Source of the DNA: Agapanthus africanus
Taxonomy: Eukaryota > Streptophyta > Magnoliopsida > Asparagales > Amaryllidaceae
Assembly (NCBI GenBank): GCA_030015575.1
Contig: JASDDO010000006.1
Coordinates: 326,230,361-326,294,360 of the forward strand
Reading direction: 5' to 3'
Length of the DNA: 64,000 bases
A model generated the notes under the pieces. It saw only the letters and a list, made by a program, of their open reading frames with translations. It ran no database searches and was not told where the DNA came from. Each line of letters opens with the position of its first letter. The stretch's first letter is position 1. The translations under genes were made by a program, and so were the position numbers. Positions 11,178 to 21,399 of this stretch are shown here, piece by piece.

Positions 11178-11954
11178 GAGAATTAAATTCTCAACTTATG
11201 GAAGACTTGTCTTGTGGATCTTAGATCTAGAGAAGAACTAAGTTCTTTTTTAAAAAGGATTAAACCCTTATATATGTAAACGAGATGATCTTTGTTCTTC
11301 TTATTTACCTAGAGTTTTTTGAGGAGGGAGATCTTCTTCTCTGTTTCTTTTTGAAGCTCTCTTCTTTTTTTTAGAAACTTATGGGGGGGCTTCCTCTCTC
11401 CAGACTTGAAGTCTTCGGTCCTTTATATATTAGAGGCAAGTTTGTTAATTAGTTTTTTTGAAGAAATCTCCCATTAAGAGATCCTAATTGATATGGGGAT
11501 TTTTACCCACCATTGGATCTTTGATCCAAGGGCTTCTGTTTACAGAAAGTATTATCTTGTTTTTCTTGACAAGATCGGAGAGATATTTTCCCGTACAGAA
11601 TTTATTCTGTAGAACGGTGATTTTTTAATCACCATTAGATTTTAATCCAACGGTCCTCTGTTTTACAGAGGGCATAGAGTTTTATTCTATGATCCCACCG
11701 AAGGTATATTTCTTGTTTTAGAAAGATTTGAGGAATATTTCCTCTCAACCGAATTTTAATTCTGAGTCTTGATGATTTATCATCTCCGTTGGATTTTATC
11801 TAATGGCTCTGTTTAACAGAGGGTAGAATTTAATTCTACCTGGACGCCGGTGCTCACGTGTTGTGCACGTGGGCGCTAATTAAGGTTTTAATTCCTTTAT
11901 GTGCTTTGCACATTGGCGCCCGCATGCGGCGCCAATATAAGAGTTTTTAACTCT
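11178..11954. repeat. Array of about 20 consecutive short hairpins in element T 3' LTR
   Basis: Small inverted repeats with 5-9-bp stems and mostly T-rich 3-6-nt loops follow each other. Examples: GAGAATTAAATTCTC (11178-11192), TTGGATCTTTGATCCAA (11513-11529), ACAGAATTTATTCTGT (11595-11610), GGTGATTTTTTAATCACC (11616-11633), CCTCTGTTTTACAGAGG (11655-11671), GAGGAATATTTCCTC (11730-11744), GATGATTTATCATC (11771-11784), CTCTGTTTAACAGAG (11807-11821), GGTAGAATTTAATTCTACC (11822-11840), ATGTGCTTTGCACAT (11900-11914), AGAGTTTTTAACTCT (11940-11954). Stems differ from hairpin to hairpin, so this is not a simple tandem repeat. Confidence 0.93.
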
Positions 11955-12037
11955 GACGCTGGCGCCGTCGTGAAAGGCACGTGAGGCGCTGCCTCTTAAA
12001 TTTTGAATAGGGCTTTGCTCTTTTATTGGGGGAAACA

Positions 12038-12050
12038 AATGCCCCCCACC
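12038..12050 (-). promoter_or_regulatory. Polypurine tract of element T
   Basis: On the minus strand GGTGGGGGGCATT directly precedes the 3' LTR start TGTTTCCCCC. This position and purine content are what sets the element's orientation, in agreement with minus-strand gag. Confidence 0.6.
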
Positions 12051-12140
12051 GTTCCGCTCACGTAGCTCACACGTGAGTGCAGTGGTGACACATTTTCCAC
12101 CGTTCGATCTCCTGGGGAGTTGAACCGTCTCTTAAAGTTT

Positions 12141-12149
12141 TATAAATAG
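12141..12149 (+). promoter_or_regulatory. TATA box, candidate promoter of the antisense gene
   Basis: TATAAATAG on the plus strand, between the 3' LTR edge and the antisense-gene remnant. It is a canonical plant TATA box pointing into the gene, antisense to gag. Downstream hairpins GAGAATTTAATTCTC and AGAGCTCAGATCTCT (about 12208-12245) lie in its putative leader. Confidence 0.45.
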
Positions 12150-12279
12150 GGTTTTTGTCCCTTGAGATGGCTGATATACATCTTCTTTTTAACCTTCTTC
12201 TATCTTGAGAATTTAATTCTCCTTTCAGAGCTCAGATCTCTATTCAAAGAAACTCTTTCAGAGTCAAAACTCTGTCAAT

Positions 12280-12620
12280 GTTTTGGTAAGAACCATGACC
12301 ATGTCCTAATGTTTGAGGAATCTCTTCATGTCTTAGGGTTTTTAACCCAAATCAAAGCGAATGCCGCACAGCTGAAAGCTATCTTTGAAAAACTCCACAA
12401 TGTATATTTGATGGGCTGGCGCTGAAGCAGAAGCTCGTTTTTACCGAGCGGGTCACACAAGATTGCGAAGCTGCCAAGTAGGAAATCGTTGAGAAGCTTT
12501 CATCCTGCTTGCAACAACGGGATCAAATCGAAGCGGGGCTGGCCGCAGTAGCTGAATGCGAGGAGGAGTTGCGGGGATCGCGTGAGCGGGTCACCAATTT
12601 GTTGAAAGCCCCTCCTTCCT
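12280..12620 (+). pseudogene. Remnant of the antisense gene: last exon, coiled-coil end
   Basis: The translated stretch around 12345-12425 (KANAAQLKAIFEKLHNVY) matches the end of the well-preserved antisense gene at 63195-63260 (DANAVQLKTIFEGLL). Downstream the match continues, with frame changes, through the segment corresponding to QLSSYLQQRAQVEAEL, to a similar 3' flank (12620-12710 versus 63470-63580). The PMD exon and the short exons are absent, so most of the gene is deleted. The product, if any, would be a short coiled coil with no known activity. It is opposite in strand to gag. Confidence 0.7.
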
Positions 12621-12739
12621 AATTGTAACTGTATTCCCTTTTTTGCATTAATTGTATCTTTTAAACATTTTGATTCATGAATAAGAATATACATTTTTTC
12701 TTTTGCATCCGCTTATCTGTGTCTTGATGTAGCACTAAT

Positions 12740-12928
12740 TAGTTTATTTACTCGTTTTGGAGTTTGTAGTTTATTCACTCATTTCGGAATTTCTAGTTTA
12801 CGTACTCATTTTGGAGTTTGTAGTTTATTCACTCATTCCGGAGTCTCTAGTTTATAGACTCATTTCGGAGTTTTTAGTTTATTCACTCATTCCGGAGTCT
12901 CTAGTTTATGGACTCATTTCGGAGTTTG
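12740..12928. repeat. 27-bp tandem repeat, seven copies
   Basis: Seven consecutive copies start at 12740, 12767, 12794, 12821, 12848, 12875 and 12902. The unit is TAGTTTATTCACTCATTCCG followed by gagtctc. Most units contain an ACTC-attycg-GAGT hairpin. Copies 4 and 6 are identical. Confidence 0.95.
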
Positions 12929-13329
12929 TTTAGTTTACCTCCTTTTGGCTTATAGGCAAACTCGTCCTAACGTTATAGATAACCCCTGCTCTTTGCGACA
13001 GAGGTCCGTTAGGTTTTGTGATACTAGGGTTTTAGTTCGTGGTACCGTCACGTTGGTTGATGCATTCCCCGATATGCAGTCTTTACGCTACTGTTCGAGT
13101 AGCCCCGCGACTGTCATGTCTCTGATCCCTTCGGGGCTGGACAAGATGTCTTCAAGTAATCTTCTTAGGCAGTTTGACTGTCGGAAGAGCAAGCGTTAGG
13201 AATTTTGTCATGCCACTTTTTACTTAAGATTAAGCTCAGTTTGGGAGCCCCGATGAATCATAACCACTCCGCACTGGTATGGGATGATCTCCGATAGTCT
13301 TTCGGGTTTTATTTGAGTTACCGTCAAAA

Positions 13330-13770
13330 CCCTAAAGCTAGGAATTTTGCCTTCGCTTCCTTTTGATTTGGCTATTTTGGAGCCTCTGTTGACATTGCGT
13401 CTGCTGTAACGAGAAGAATATCGAGATAGTCTTTAGGTTTTTTTGTGAACCGTTAAGACTTGGAGCTAGGAATTTTGCCATAGCTTCGTTTTTTTTCGAC
13501 CCTGGGGTCTTTTGTTGACGTCGCATCTGCATCCTGCTGGAGTGAGAGGGAACACCATTGTTGATATTGCGTCTGCTGTAATGAGACGAATGTTGAGGTA
13601 GTCTTTAGGTTGTTTTGTAAACCATCAAGACTTGGAGCTAGGAATTTTGCCATGGCTCCATTTTGTTTCGACCCTGGGGTCTTTTGTTGATGTCGCGTCT
13701 GCATCCTACTAGAATGAGAAGGTAAGCCGGGGTTATCTTTAGGTTGTATATGAACCGTCAAGATTTGGCT
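13330..13770. repeat. Degenerate ~175-bp tandem repeat
   Basis: The blocks AGCTAGGAATTTTGCC, GACCCTGGGGTC (itself a palindrome), TCTTTTGTTGA and TAGTCTTTAGGTTGTTTTG recur two to three times with deletions. Minus-strand open frames here are by-products of the repeat. Confidence 0.8.
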
Positions 13771-13934
13771 CCCTTTGACGGAGCCTGGTGGGAAAACATG
13801 GTTCCCTTTTTCATTTGCGCCCATGAATTATATACAGGGGTTGGTATAGACTTACCTGCAGGGCAGAAAAGTTTCATTTTGATATATTTTTTTTTGTTTC
13901 TGCGATGCTCTATCTTTTCAGCTTTTATATCGTG

Positions 13935-14150
13935 AAAGTCACGATTGCCCAATCATTTCGGCTATTTTTCGCGGTGCCCAATCATTTCGGCTATGTATTG
14001 TTTTATTTTTTACTCGCTGTTTTTTTATTGTGAGTTACCCAATCATTTTGGCTGTTTCATATGCATATATTTTTTTGCTCGTTGATTTTTTTTATTGCGA
14101 GTTGCACCATCATTTCAGCTATTCCATATGCATATACTTTTGTTGCGAGT
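13935..14150. repeat. Degenerate CAATCATTTCGGCTA repeats
   Basis: CAATCATTTCGGCTA or close variants occur four times (about 13950, 13980, 14040, 14108), with TTTTTGCTCG and CATATGCATATA between the later ones. Confidence 0.75.
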
Positions 14151-14154
14151 CGGG

Positions 14155-14406
14155 AACTTGGATCCTGACACCAATTCCGGCATCAGTATTGCTGCGACTG
14201 GAATATTGTCAGGAGCAAATCATCATTTGCCTTGAAAGAACTTGGAATTTGATACCGATTTAGGCATCAGCATCGCTACGACAGGAACATTGCCAGGAGC
14301 GAATCATCATATGCCTCGAGAGGACTTGGAATTTGATACCGATTTAGGAATCAGTATCGCTACAACTGGGATATTGCCAGAAGCGAATTATCATTTGCCT
14401 TTGTCG
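14155..14406. repeat. 84-bp tandem repeat, three copies
   Basis: Copies start at 14155, 14239 and 14323. Each has ACTTGGAATTTGATACCGAT, a TAGGCATCAG block and GCGAATCATCATTTGCC. The length is a multiple of three, but reading frames are not kept open. Confidence 0.93.
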
Positions 14407-14468
14407 ATTTGAACAAAAGTAGTTTAGCAAACAGGGTTAGGATCCTGTCGACTAAGGCTTTTTGACTT

Positions 14469-14981
14469 TATGAGCCGTAAGGGTCTCATAAAATTATTTC
14501 TCTCTATGAGTCGGGAGGATCTCGAAGGTGTAGGTTCTCCCTAGAAGTCGTGAGGACTCCTAAGTGGTATTTTCTCTTGCAAGTCGTAAGGATCTTACAA
14601 GAGTATTTTCTCTTTATAAGTCGAGAAGACTTACAAGTGTCGTTCACCATATGCGGACATTCCGCGCCATTGGTGGAACTAGGTGAGGGCTATGTTTATT
14701 TGTACCCATGGATTGTATACAAGGGCCAATATTGGACCGCCTATAGGGCAACTTAGAGAATATGATGGCTTAAGAACAGATCTAGGTGCATGTAGCTAAA
14801 GGCATTTGAATACTATGAGCCGTGAGGGTCTCATGGGGGGAAATTCTCCTTACGAGTCGTGAAGATCTCGCAAGTGTAATTTCTCCTAAGGAATCGTAGG
14901 GATTCCTATGTGTGTTGCTCCCTTGTGAGTCGTAAGGATCTCACGTAGGTATTTCCTCGTCACAAGGTCGAGAGAACCTTG
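14469..14981. repeat. Hairpin array with conserved loop and covarying stems (locus 1)
   Basis: Ten hairpins in two groups of five (about 14469-14637 and 14815-14981), separated by an unrelated stretch. The loop is conserved as TCGTRAGGAT-like; the stems differ. Examples: TATGAG/CTCATA (14469-14490), TAAGTC/GACTTA (near 14617-14633), ATGAG/CTCAT (14815-14834), AGGAAT/ATTCCT (near 14889-14908), GTGAG/CTCAC (near 14926-14943), CAAGGT/ACCTTG (14963-14981). Some stems are worn (second, third, fourth). It lies in the repeat zone between gag and the 3' LTR of element T. Confidence 0.93.
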
Positions 14982-15005
14982 CAAGTGTACATGAGTTTTT
15001 TTTAC

Positions 15006-15255
15006 GAGTTTGCGCCCTTTCGTGTTTTCACGAACTCGCCGGTAGCCTTGCTGTTTTTACTCACGACGCCCTTTCGGGTTTTCATCCATACCCTTTTTGC
15101 TTGTGGATATAGTGGTTTTTTTCTTTTTTTTAACCGAGATTGCGCCCTTTCGGGTTTTCACAAGCTCGCCGATAGCCCTGCTGTTTTTTTTCATGGCACC
15201 TTTTCGGGTTTTCATCCGTGCACATTTTGCTTGTGGACATACCGTTTTTTTAGCA
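15006..15255. repeat. ~130-bp tandem duplication
   Basis: Copies begin at 15006 and 15136. Both have GCGCCCTTTCGGGTTTTCAC, a CTCGCCGRTAGCCYTGCTGT block, TTTTCGGGTTTTCATCC and TTTTGCTTGTGGA. The CCCTTTCGGG core is itself a small hairpin. Confidence 0.92.
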
Positions 15256-15535
15256 GTTCGGAGTGGGATATTCTACTTGATTGTAGGACCCGTTTGTAGG
15301 TCTCTAGATATCCTTTCTATTCTTTGAGAAGAAAGGACTATCTCACGTAGAGATTCTGCCACTAGTGAGGAATATGCCCCCTGTGTATATTTCGGGAGGG
15401 CGAGTACCCACGCCGTCGCTATTTTGGCGACAGGTTGCTTCATAGCTACTCATTTTTATTGAGTATTAGCGACAAATGCTATCTTGCCTCCGTTTTTCAT
15501 TCATCTTCATCGGATTATGAAGGGTCCTGATCTAT

Positions 15536-17591
15536 CTAATCCAATTGAGTCATTTTATCCATGAGCTCTTGAAAGGTCGTCGGCTTGAAGAGGGTCATAA
15601 ATGGGAACACCTTTGAATTTGGGTTAAGGGTGGCTATGAACATTCCTACGGCTACAGCTTCATCGATGCGTTGCTCGCATTTTGACCAGAGATTTCGCCA
15701 TCGGGTAACATATTGAACCCAGGTCTCATTCGGTCCAATCGTTTCATTGACCAACGCCGCTACGGTAGTGTGTTTATTCACACTAGCGAACCTCTGACAG
15801 AAGAGTATATCCATCTCGTCGAAGGTCTTTACGCAATCATTTGGGAGTTCCGTGTACCATTCGAAGGCGATGCCTGTCAGGCTGCTGACGAACTGTCGGA
15901 GGAGTAATATGTCATTTCCTCCAGTGTTGCCGCACATGGATTTAAAACGCATGATGTGCTGGTGAGGATTTCCAGTTCCTTTGTACATATGGAACGTTGG
16001 AAGTATGTATTCTGGAGGGTGTTGTGTTTGATCGTAGCACGCCGAATACGGTCGCCCGGTTTTGACTGACCTATTTGCGGCTTCACTGGTATAGTGAGCT
16101 TCGATTTGCTGAGCGATGTAATCATAAGGAGCAGCCTTAGTTTCGTTTCCTCCCTGGCCACTAATAGAGCCAGAAGAGGGTTTGATGTTTCCCCTTTGTC
16201 ATCCTTGATGATTATCGGCGGATCCTCAGCTGGAGGTTCTGGCTGGATCATCATTCCAACCATGTCCTGGAACAAAAGCGCCATCTGCTTTATGTTAGCA
16301 GCTTGTTCCGCCGCCTCATTATCCTTCCTTTCAAACACCCTTCGCAAGAAATCTGTATCAGTTTCTTGCTCTTGGCGCTGTTCAGATGCTGACTCCGGAC
16401 TTTCTTTCTGTCCGGTGAGTGCTGACATTTTGATCAGCATTTCCTGGAGCTTTTGTTGTTTCTCCTGAGCTTTTGTCAATAACCGAGTTTGCGGCAGATG
16501 ACCCACGAAAGCATGGCTTTCTTCTTTCCCAGAAGCCATGTAGACCGTATGGATGATCATGCCTCCAGACTTGGGGCGTTTGGGTCCGGCGTCTTTGAAA
16601 TTTGCCCATGCAATAAGATTTTCTCCGGCCTCCTCCTTTTATGGGAGGTCGAGGTTGAAGGAGCCGTTGTAACAGGAGCCTGTGTGAAAGAAGTCCCTCG
16701 TTGTATGGTGGAGGGATGATTTTTCTCTTGTCAAACCTTAATTTTCTTCAGTCGGTGAGAGTAGTCTTTGTTGATCATAGAATCTTGGACTTTCCGCCAG
16801 ACCCTGTGGATTTAGAAGGACAGCCGCTGAGGGGGCTGCTCCGATTTTGCCTACGTCATGTTTTCAGCAGGAAGTGGAGATTTCTTCAACACCGCGGTTG
16901 GGGAGTTCTTGCGCACCCTCCTAAGCAGATCAAAGTTGTTCCTGGTTGGAACAGCAGTGTTAACTTCCACCATTAAAGCTGGCAGAGTAAATCCAGAAGG
17001 GGAGTTGCCCCCGGCTCTTCTCACTCGGCGCCAGTGGCGATGTCGAGCGTGCCTTGCAGACGAGACCACCTTAGTTGTGGAAGTGGCTCTATCGTGCCCC
17101 CTGCCTTGGTGAGGGTCTACTGCTAGTGCCAGCCTGTTGAAGACTGACGTGCGTTGAGAGGGAACGGCCAATCTTTCGAAGGCCGATTTTCTGGTAGGGG
17201 AAGGACCTTTGACGACTTCACCCGCAGCAGGAGTTGGAAGGACTATTCATTTTGGGATAGCCCCTTCGAGTATCGCGAGCCTCTTTGCGGGCCCACTTGA
17301 GCTTCGACTCAGCCTGTTGAAGACTGAGGTGGCAGACTTGGACGACCCGTTGAGAGGAGCCATGGTGGTTGCAAGTTGATCGAAGACCGACTTCTTAGGA
17401 GCTTCCTGTAGTGGCACTGGGGCGCTAAAACTTGCTGGCGGGAGCATGGTCCCGAAGAACAATCCAGTGGTGGCTTGAGTTACCTGCCTCACCGGCATTG
17501 AAAAGATGGAGGCCGCATTGGGCCCGTATGTCACTCCTCCAGTGGAGGTGGAGCGGGAATTGCTGTTGCAGTTTGTGCAGCCGGAAGCCAT
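15536..17591 (-). pseudogene. gag: gag relic of element T
   Basis: Minus-strand reading gives a long, low-complexity N-terminal part (17591-16610, broken). A helical, charged part follows (about 16560-16140; ends MALLFQDMVGMM, PEPPAEDPPIII). Then comes a retrotransposon Gag core (15988-15536) with the family pattern YKGTGNPHQHIMRF ... FEWYTELPND ... TFDEMDILFCQRF ... YVTRWRNLWSKC. The core is in a different frame from the upstream part, so there is a frameshift near 16140. The capsid-like core would package the element RNA. No zinc knuckle, protease or polymerase follows; the sequence runs straight into tandem repeats. Frameshifts make it non-functional. Confidence 0.8.
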
Positions 17592-18917
17592 TGATGTTCA
17601 GTTCTTCTTTCTAAACAGGAACAAGACACTAAATCTTAGTACCTCGAATCCAAGGGCAACCATAGACAACCGCGATTTTGTTCGCGAACACGACACACGA
17701 AGTATGGAGTGGAAAGAGGAAAAGGTCACACCGGGTGTGCTAGAATCTGTTCACCGCCGGAAGACGCGACCGGGACGTTAGGACGTTTGGCTTGAATTTT
17801 AGGGGCAGATGTTATTCGGATTTATCCGTCCACCTCTCCGAAAATTCCAAGTTGATTTATGGCACCTATATCGGAAGTTTGGACGGATGCGGCCATTGTA
17901 GCAGACTTCGTCAGATTCCCCCTCGTTTGTGAGGGGTTTTTTGATTGTGGAGACGCTCTTCTCTGCAGGCGCAAGCCCCTGCAGTTAATTAAGTTAGCGC
18001 ATCGCCATAACCACTTTCTCCTACTCCGGAATTTCACTTCGTGTTGTGTGTGTTTTTGTTTTTTTTGTTTTGATTGCCCATGGATTGTATACGGAGACTA
18101 ATTTATGTTGTCGCCCGTAGGGCACGGATTAGTCCAAATCCTTATATTTTAGATTTGGGCTTTGGTTGATTTAAGTATCGTTAATCTGGTTTGAGATTAA
18201 GATCAACTTAAACATATGAGCATTTGGAGCACGATTGGTTTTTTGTTAAGGATATATTGGTCCAATTTGAGACTAAGATCTACTTAACAAGGTCTTAGGA
18301 TCAATTTTTTTTGCTCCAGATCCAATAAAAGAGCATTTAGGCTCTATTGTTTTAGTTTAAGGGCGTTTTGTCCGTTATCGCCATTTTGGAGGCGAAATTT
18401 TAGTTTAAGGACATCTCGGTCTGTTGAGATGAGGTTTTATTTTAAAGACGTCTCGGTCCGTTGATCACCATTTTGGAGATGAGGTTTTAGTTTAAGGACG
18501 TCTCGATCCGTTGTCCATCTTGCACGCACGTGTATTTGTTACATGACGGGATGACCAATGATGATTTGGGAAGCACCGAGTTTGGGGTGCGGTCTGATTT
18601 GAGGTGTGCACATCAGTTTAGAAGTGCACCAAAAAGCCGTTGGTTGTTGGGACCCGCCACCTCTCTGAAGACGTTGAGGAATTACAATGACGTGGATCAG
18701 AGGTGTAGAGTGATGTACCCTTGAACCAATTCCTGCATTTGAGAGAAAAAGGAGTTAGTGGTAAACCCGAAAATCATTAGTCATATTTTGAGACTAAGAT
18801 TTCCTCGGGAGGATGTGGGATGAGTATCATTTTGGATATCATCAGTTGGAAGATCAATAGTCGTATTTGAGACTAAGATAAGTTTGGGAAATCATGAACA
18901 CATAGACACAGTTGATC
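17592..18917 (-). other. Leader of element T (between 5' LTR and gag)
   Basis: No coding. Positions 17750-18890 align with 57957-58930 of the right-hand relative. At 18350-18520 there are diverged units containing AAGGACATCTCGGTC-type hairpins, corresponding to the regular 45-bp array at 58589-58755. Near 18640 and 58790 both share GGGACCCGYCACCTCTCTGA. Confidence 0.65.
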
Positions 18918-20347
18918 TGAATCAGGGAGAATTTATCCTCAGGGGACCTGGCCAATTTGGGCTTGGTCCATTCGGTTTTTTTATTATTGAAAAGTGCCAA
19001 ACACTTGTTTGGGCTCTGTTTGATCAGTCCCCTTTTTATAAAAGGGCTGGGCACTTATATAAATTCTTACGCTTACGTATAACCATGTGGGCTCTCAATC
19101 ATGGGGATTGCCCAATAAGTGTTAAACACTTTACCCATTTTTGTCTTTGTATGGAGTGCTAGGCACTCTTTATGGCGCCCACGTGCGAAGCACGTGAGGC
19201 GCTAGGCGCTGCCTAGTGAGTGCTAAGCACTATTCCATTCTGCGGCGCCCACGTGAGAAACACGTGAGACGCTGGGCGCTGGGTGCAGCTCATTGAGTGC
19301 TAAGCACTCTCCATTATGGCACCCACATGAGGCGATGGGCGCTGAGCGCCGCTCATTGAGTGCTAGACACTTTCCTCTGTGCCTCCTATATGGGGAACAC
19401 GTGAAGCACTGGGCGCTGGGTTCTTTCTTTTATGAGGACCAGATTTCTCTCAAGAACAATTTCTTCCCAATGAGAATTAAATTCTCAACTTGTGGGAGAC
19501 TTATCTTGTGGATCTCAGATCCAGAGAAAGAACTAAGTTCTTTTTTTTAAAAGGATTAAACTCTTAGATATGTAAATAAGATGATCTTTGTTCTTCTTAT
19601 TTACCTAGAGTTTTTTGAGGAGGGAGATCTTCTTCCCTGTTTCTTTTTGAAGCTCTCTTCTTTTTTTTAGAAGCTTATGGGAGGGTTTCCTCTCTCCAGA
19701 CTTAAAGTCTTCGGTCCTTTATATAGTAGAGGCAAATTTGTTAATTAGTTTTTTTTTTGAAGAAATCTCTCATTAAGAGATCCTAATTGATTTGGGGATT
19801 TTTACCCACCATTGGATTTTTGATCCAAGGGCTTCTGTTTACAGAAATTATTATCTTGTTTTTTTACAAGATCGGAAAGATATTTTCTCGTACAGAATTT
19901 ATTCTGTAGAACGGTGATTTTTTAATCACCATTGGATTTTAATCCAACGGTCCTCTGTTTTACAGAGGGCGTAGAATTTTATTCTATGATTCCACCGAAG
20001 GTATATTTCTTGTTTTAGAAAGATTTGAGGAATATTTCCTCTCAAAAGAATTTTAATTCTGAGTCTTGATGATTTATCATCTCCGTTGGATCTTTTATCC
20101 AACGGCTCTATTTAACAGAGAGTAGAATTAAATTCTACCTGGGCACCGACGCTCACGTGTTGTGCACGTGGGCGCCAATTAAGGTTTTAATTCGTTTATG
20201 TGCTTTGCACATTGGCGCCCACATGAGGAGCACGTGCAGCGCCAATATAAGAGCTTTTAACTCTGGCGCTGGTGCCCTCGTGTAAGGCACGTGACACGTT
20301 GCCTCTTAAGTTTTGAAAAGAGCTTTGGTCTTTTATTGGGGGAAATA
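18918..20347 (-). mobile_element. 5' LTR of element T
   Basis: A 1430-bp partner of 10623-12037. It keeps the same hairpin series; some stems are more complete than in the 3' LTR, for example CCGTTGGATCTTTTATCCAACGG-type at about 20083-20105, where the left copy has mismatches. The terminal CA has become TA. Confidence 0.85.
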
Positions 20348-20389
20348 AGAGGGACTCCAGAGATTCCGTTGGATTCACACAAGAACTAC
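20348..20389. other. Short unassigned spacer
   Basis: 42 bp between element T and the next LTR; nothing recognised. Confidence 0.5.
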
Positions 20390-21399
20390 TCTAACACCCC
20401 ATGTATTCTACGTTATAGTTAAGATTACCGGTCTTACTCGAATCCATAAATACATTAAGTTGCAAGATTTAGTTCATGTCAATATCATGTATTTGCGGCA
20501 AGTATTCTTGTATTCACGTCAGGTTGTATTCATGGTTCTAGTCAAGTCAGTTTAAATAGCAACCATTGTGTTCTGGTATTCATGTTAGGTTCATGTCAAT
20601 TATAACCAAAGTTTGGTCAAGTCAATATACATGTTTGAGCTTGATGGTTTGAATTCGAGTGTTCATGTTCAAATATTCATGTTTGATTTTAGATTCAGGT
20701 TTGAATTAGACTCAGACTGAGTCAGACACTTGTAACTGATTTAGATCCTGAATTAGGTTCGGGAGTTATCGGTAACTGCTGCATATGGACGGCAGGATTT
20801 GTGTATTTTTCCAAGACAATTACCCTTGATAACTCCGTTAAGTTTTCTACTTTAAATAGGCAAGCACTCACTTTCTCCGGCTCCCTGGGACTCAAGAGAA
20901 TTGATCCCGCTTAAATCTATATTTATTAAAGTCCTTAAATATTGTTTTATATAACTCGAGGGGGTTTTATGAAAATATTTTTAATATAATTAAAAATAAA
21001 CCTCGAGAAGTTATTTATATTATTTAGGGTTTTCATGGATGTAAATTTTAAGAATTTGAAGTATTTTAGTGATAATAGCTTAGCTTGGAAAGTTCAGGGT
21101 ATCTACTGTAAAGACTGACTTTTGTTAGTATCTTGATGGTATTTTGATGAAACTTGTAATTCTTTTATTTGAAAAATATAAGGTTATTATATTTTGAAAA
21201 TATATGGATTTTGTAATATTTATATAATTATTAAAAATTAAATTTTTATTTAAGTAGAAAATTTGTTTTTCTTAAAAGTCGTATTAAAAACCTTTCGAGA
21301 CCTAATACTCTGTGAGGAGGTCTGCATCTCGCTCTACTAGCCCAAGGATGTGCGATAATCCGCACCATCCAAAAGCGGGTCCCCTGAAGAGGGTTGTGG
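20390..21399 (+). mobile_element. Chromovirus-type LTR (solo or truncated)
   Basis: It starts TCTAACACCCCATG, close to the TGTAACACCCC of chromovirus LTRs. A TTTAAATAGG box (about 20853) precedes a leader-like CTCACTTTCTCCGGCTCCC, giving plus orientation. The end is GACCTAATACTCTGTGAGGA and then ...GGGTTGTGG, interrupted by the Angela insertion at 21400. No interior is recognised. Confidence 0.55.

Larger units (their letters stand above)
10623..12037 (-). mobile_element. 3' LTR of element T
   Basis: In forward reading it runs from TGAATCGGGG to GGGGGAAACA (1415 bp). It aligns with 18918-20347 from end to end. It is packed with short hairpins (see 11178-11954) and CACGTG palindromes (10876-11121). 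Confidence 0.85.
10623..20347 (-). mobile_element. Element T: non-autonomous minus-strand Ty3-gypsy retrotransposon, Tat-like layout
   Basis: Two same-orientation LTRs (10623-12037 and 18918-20347) bound an interior with a gag relic on the minus strand (15536-17591) and no protease, reverse transcriptase or integrase. Read on the minus strand the order is: 5' LTR, untranslated leader, gag, tandem-repeat zone (12740-15255), remnant of an antisense gene (12280-12620), purine tract, 3' LTR. A long 3' zone of tandem repeats and an antisense extra ORF are known features of some Tat-clade elements, which supports but does not prove that placement. No TSD is visible (taatc versus agagg), and the 5' LTR has lost its terminal CA/TG. 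I recognise no tRNA primer site. Confidence 0.75.

Noticed and set aside
13338..13824. Minus-strand open frames of 64 and 123 codons in gag direction
   Set aside because: They are translations of the ~175-bp tandem repeat, with the same peptide words repeated in shifted frames; no gag or protease motif.
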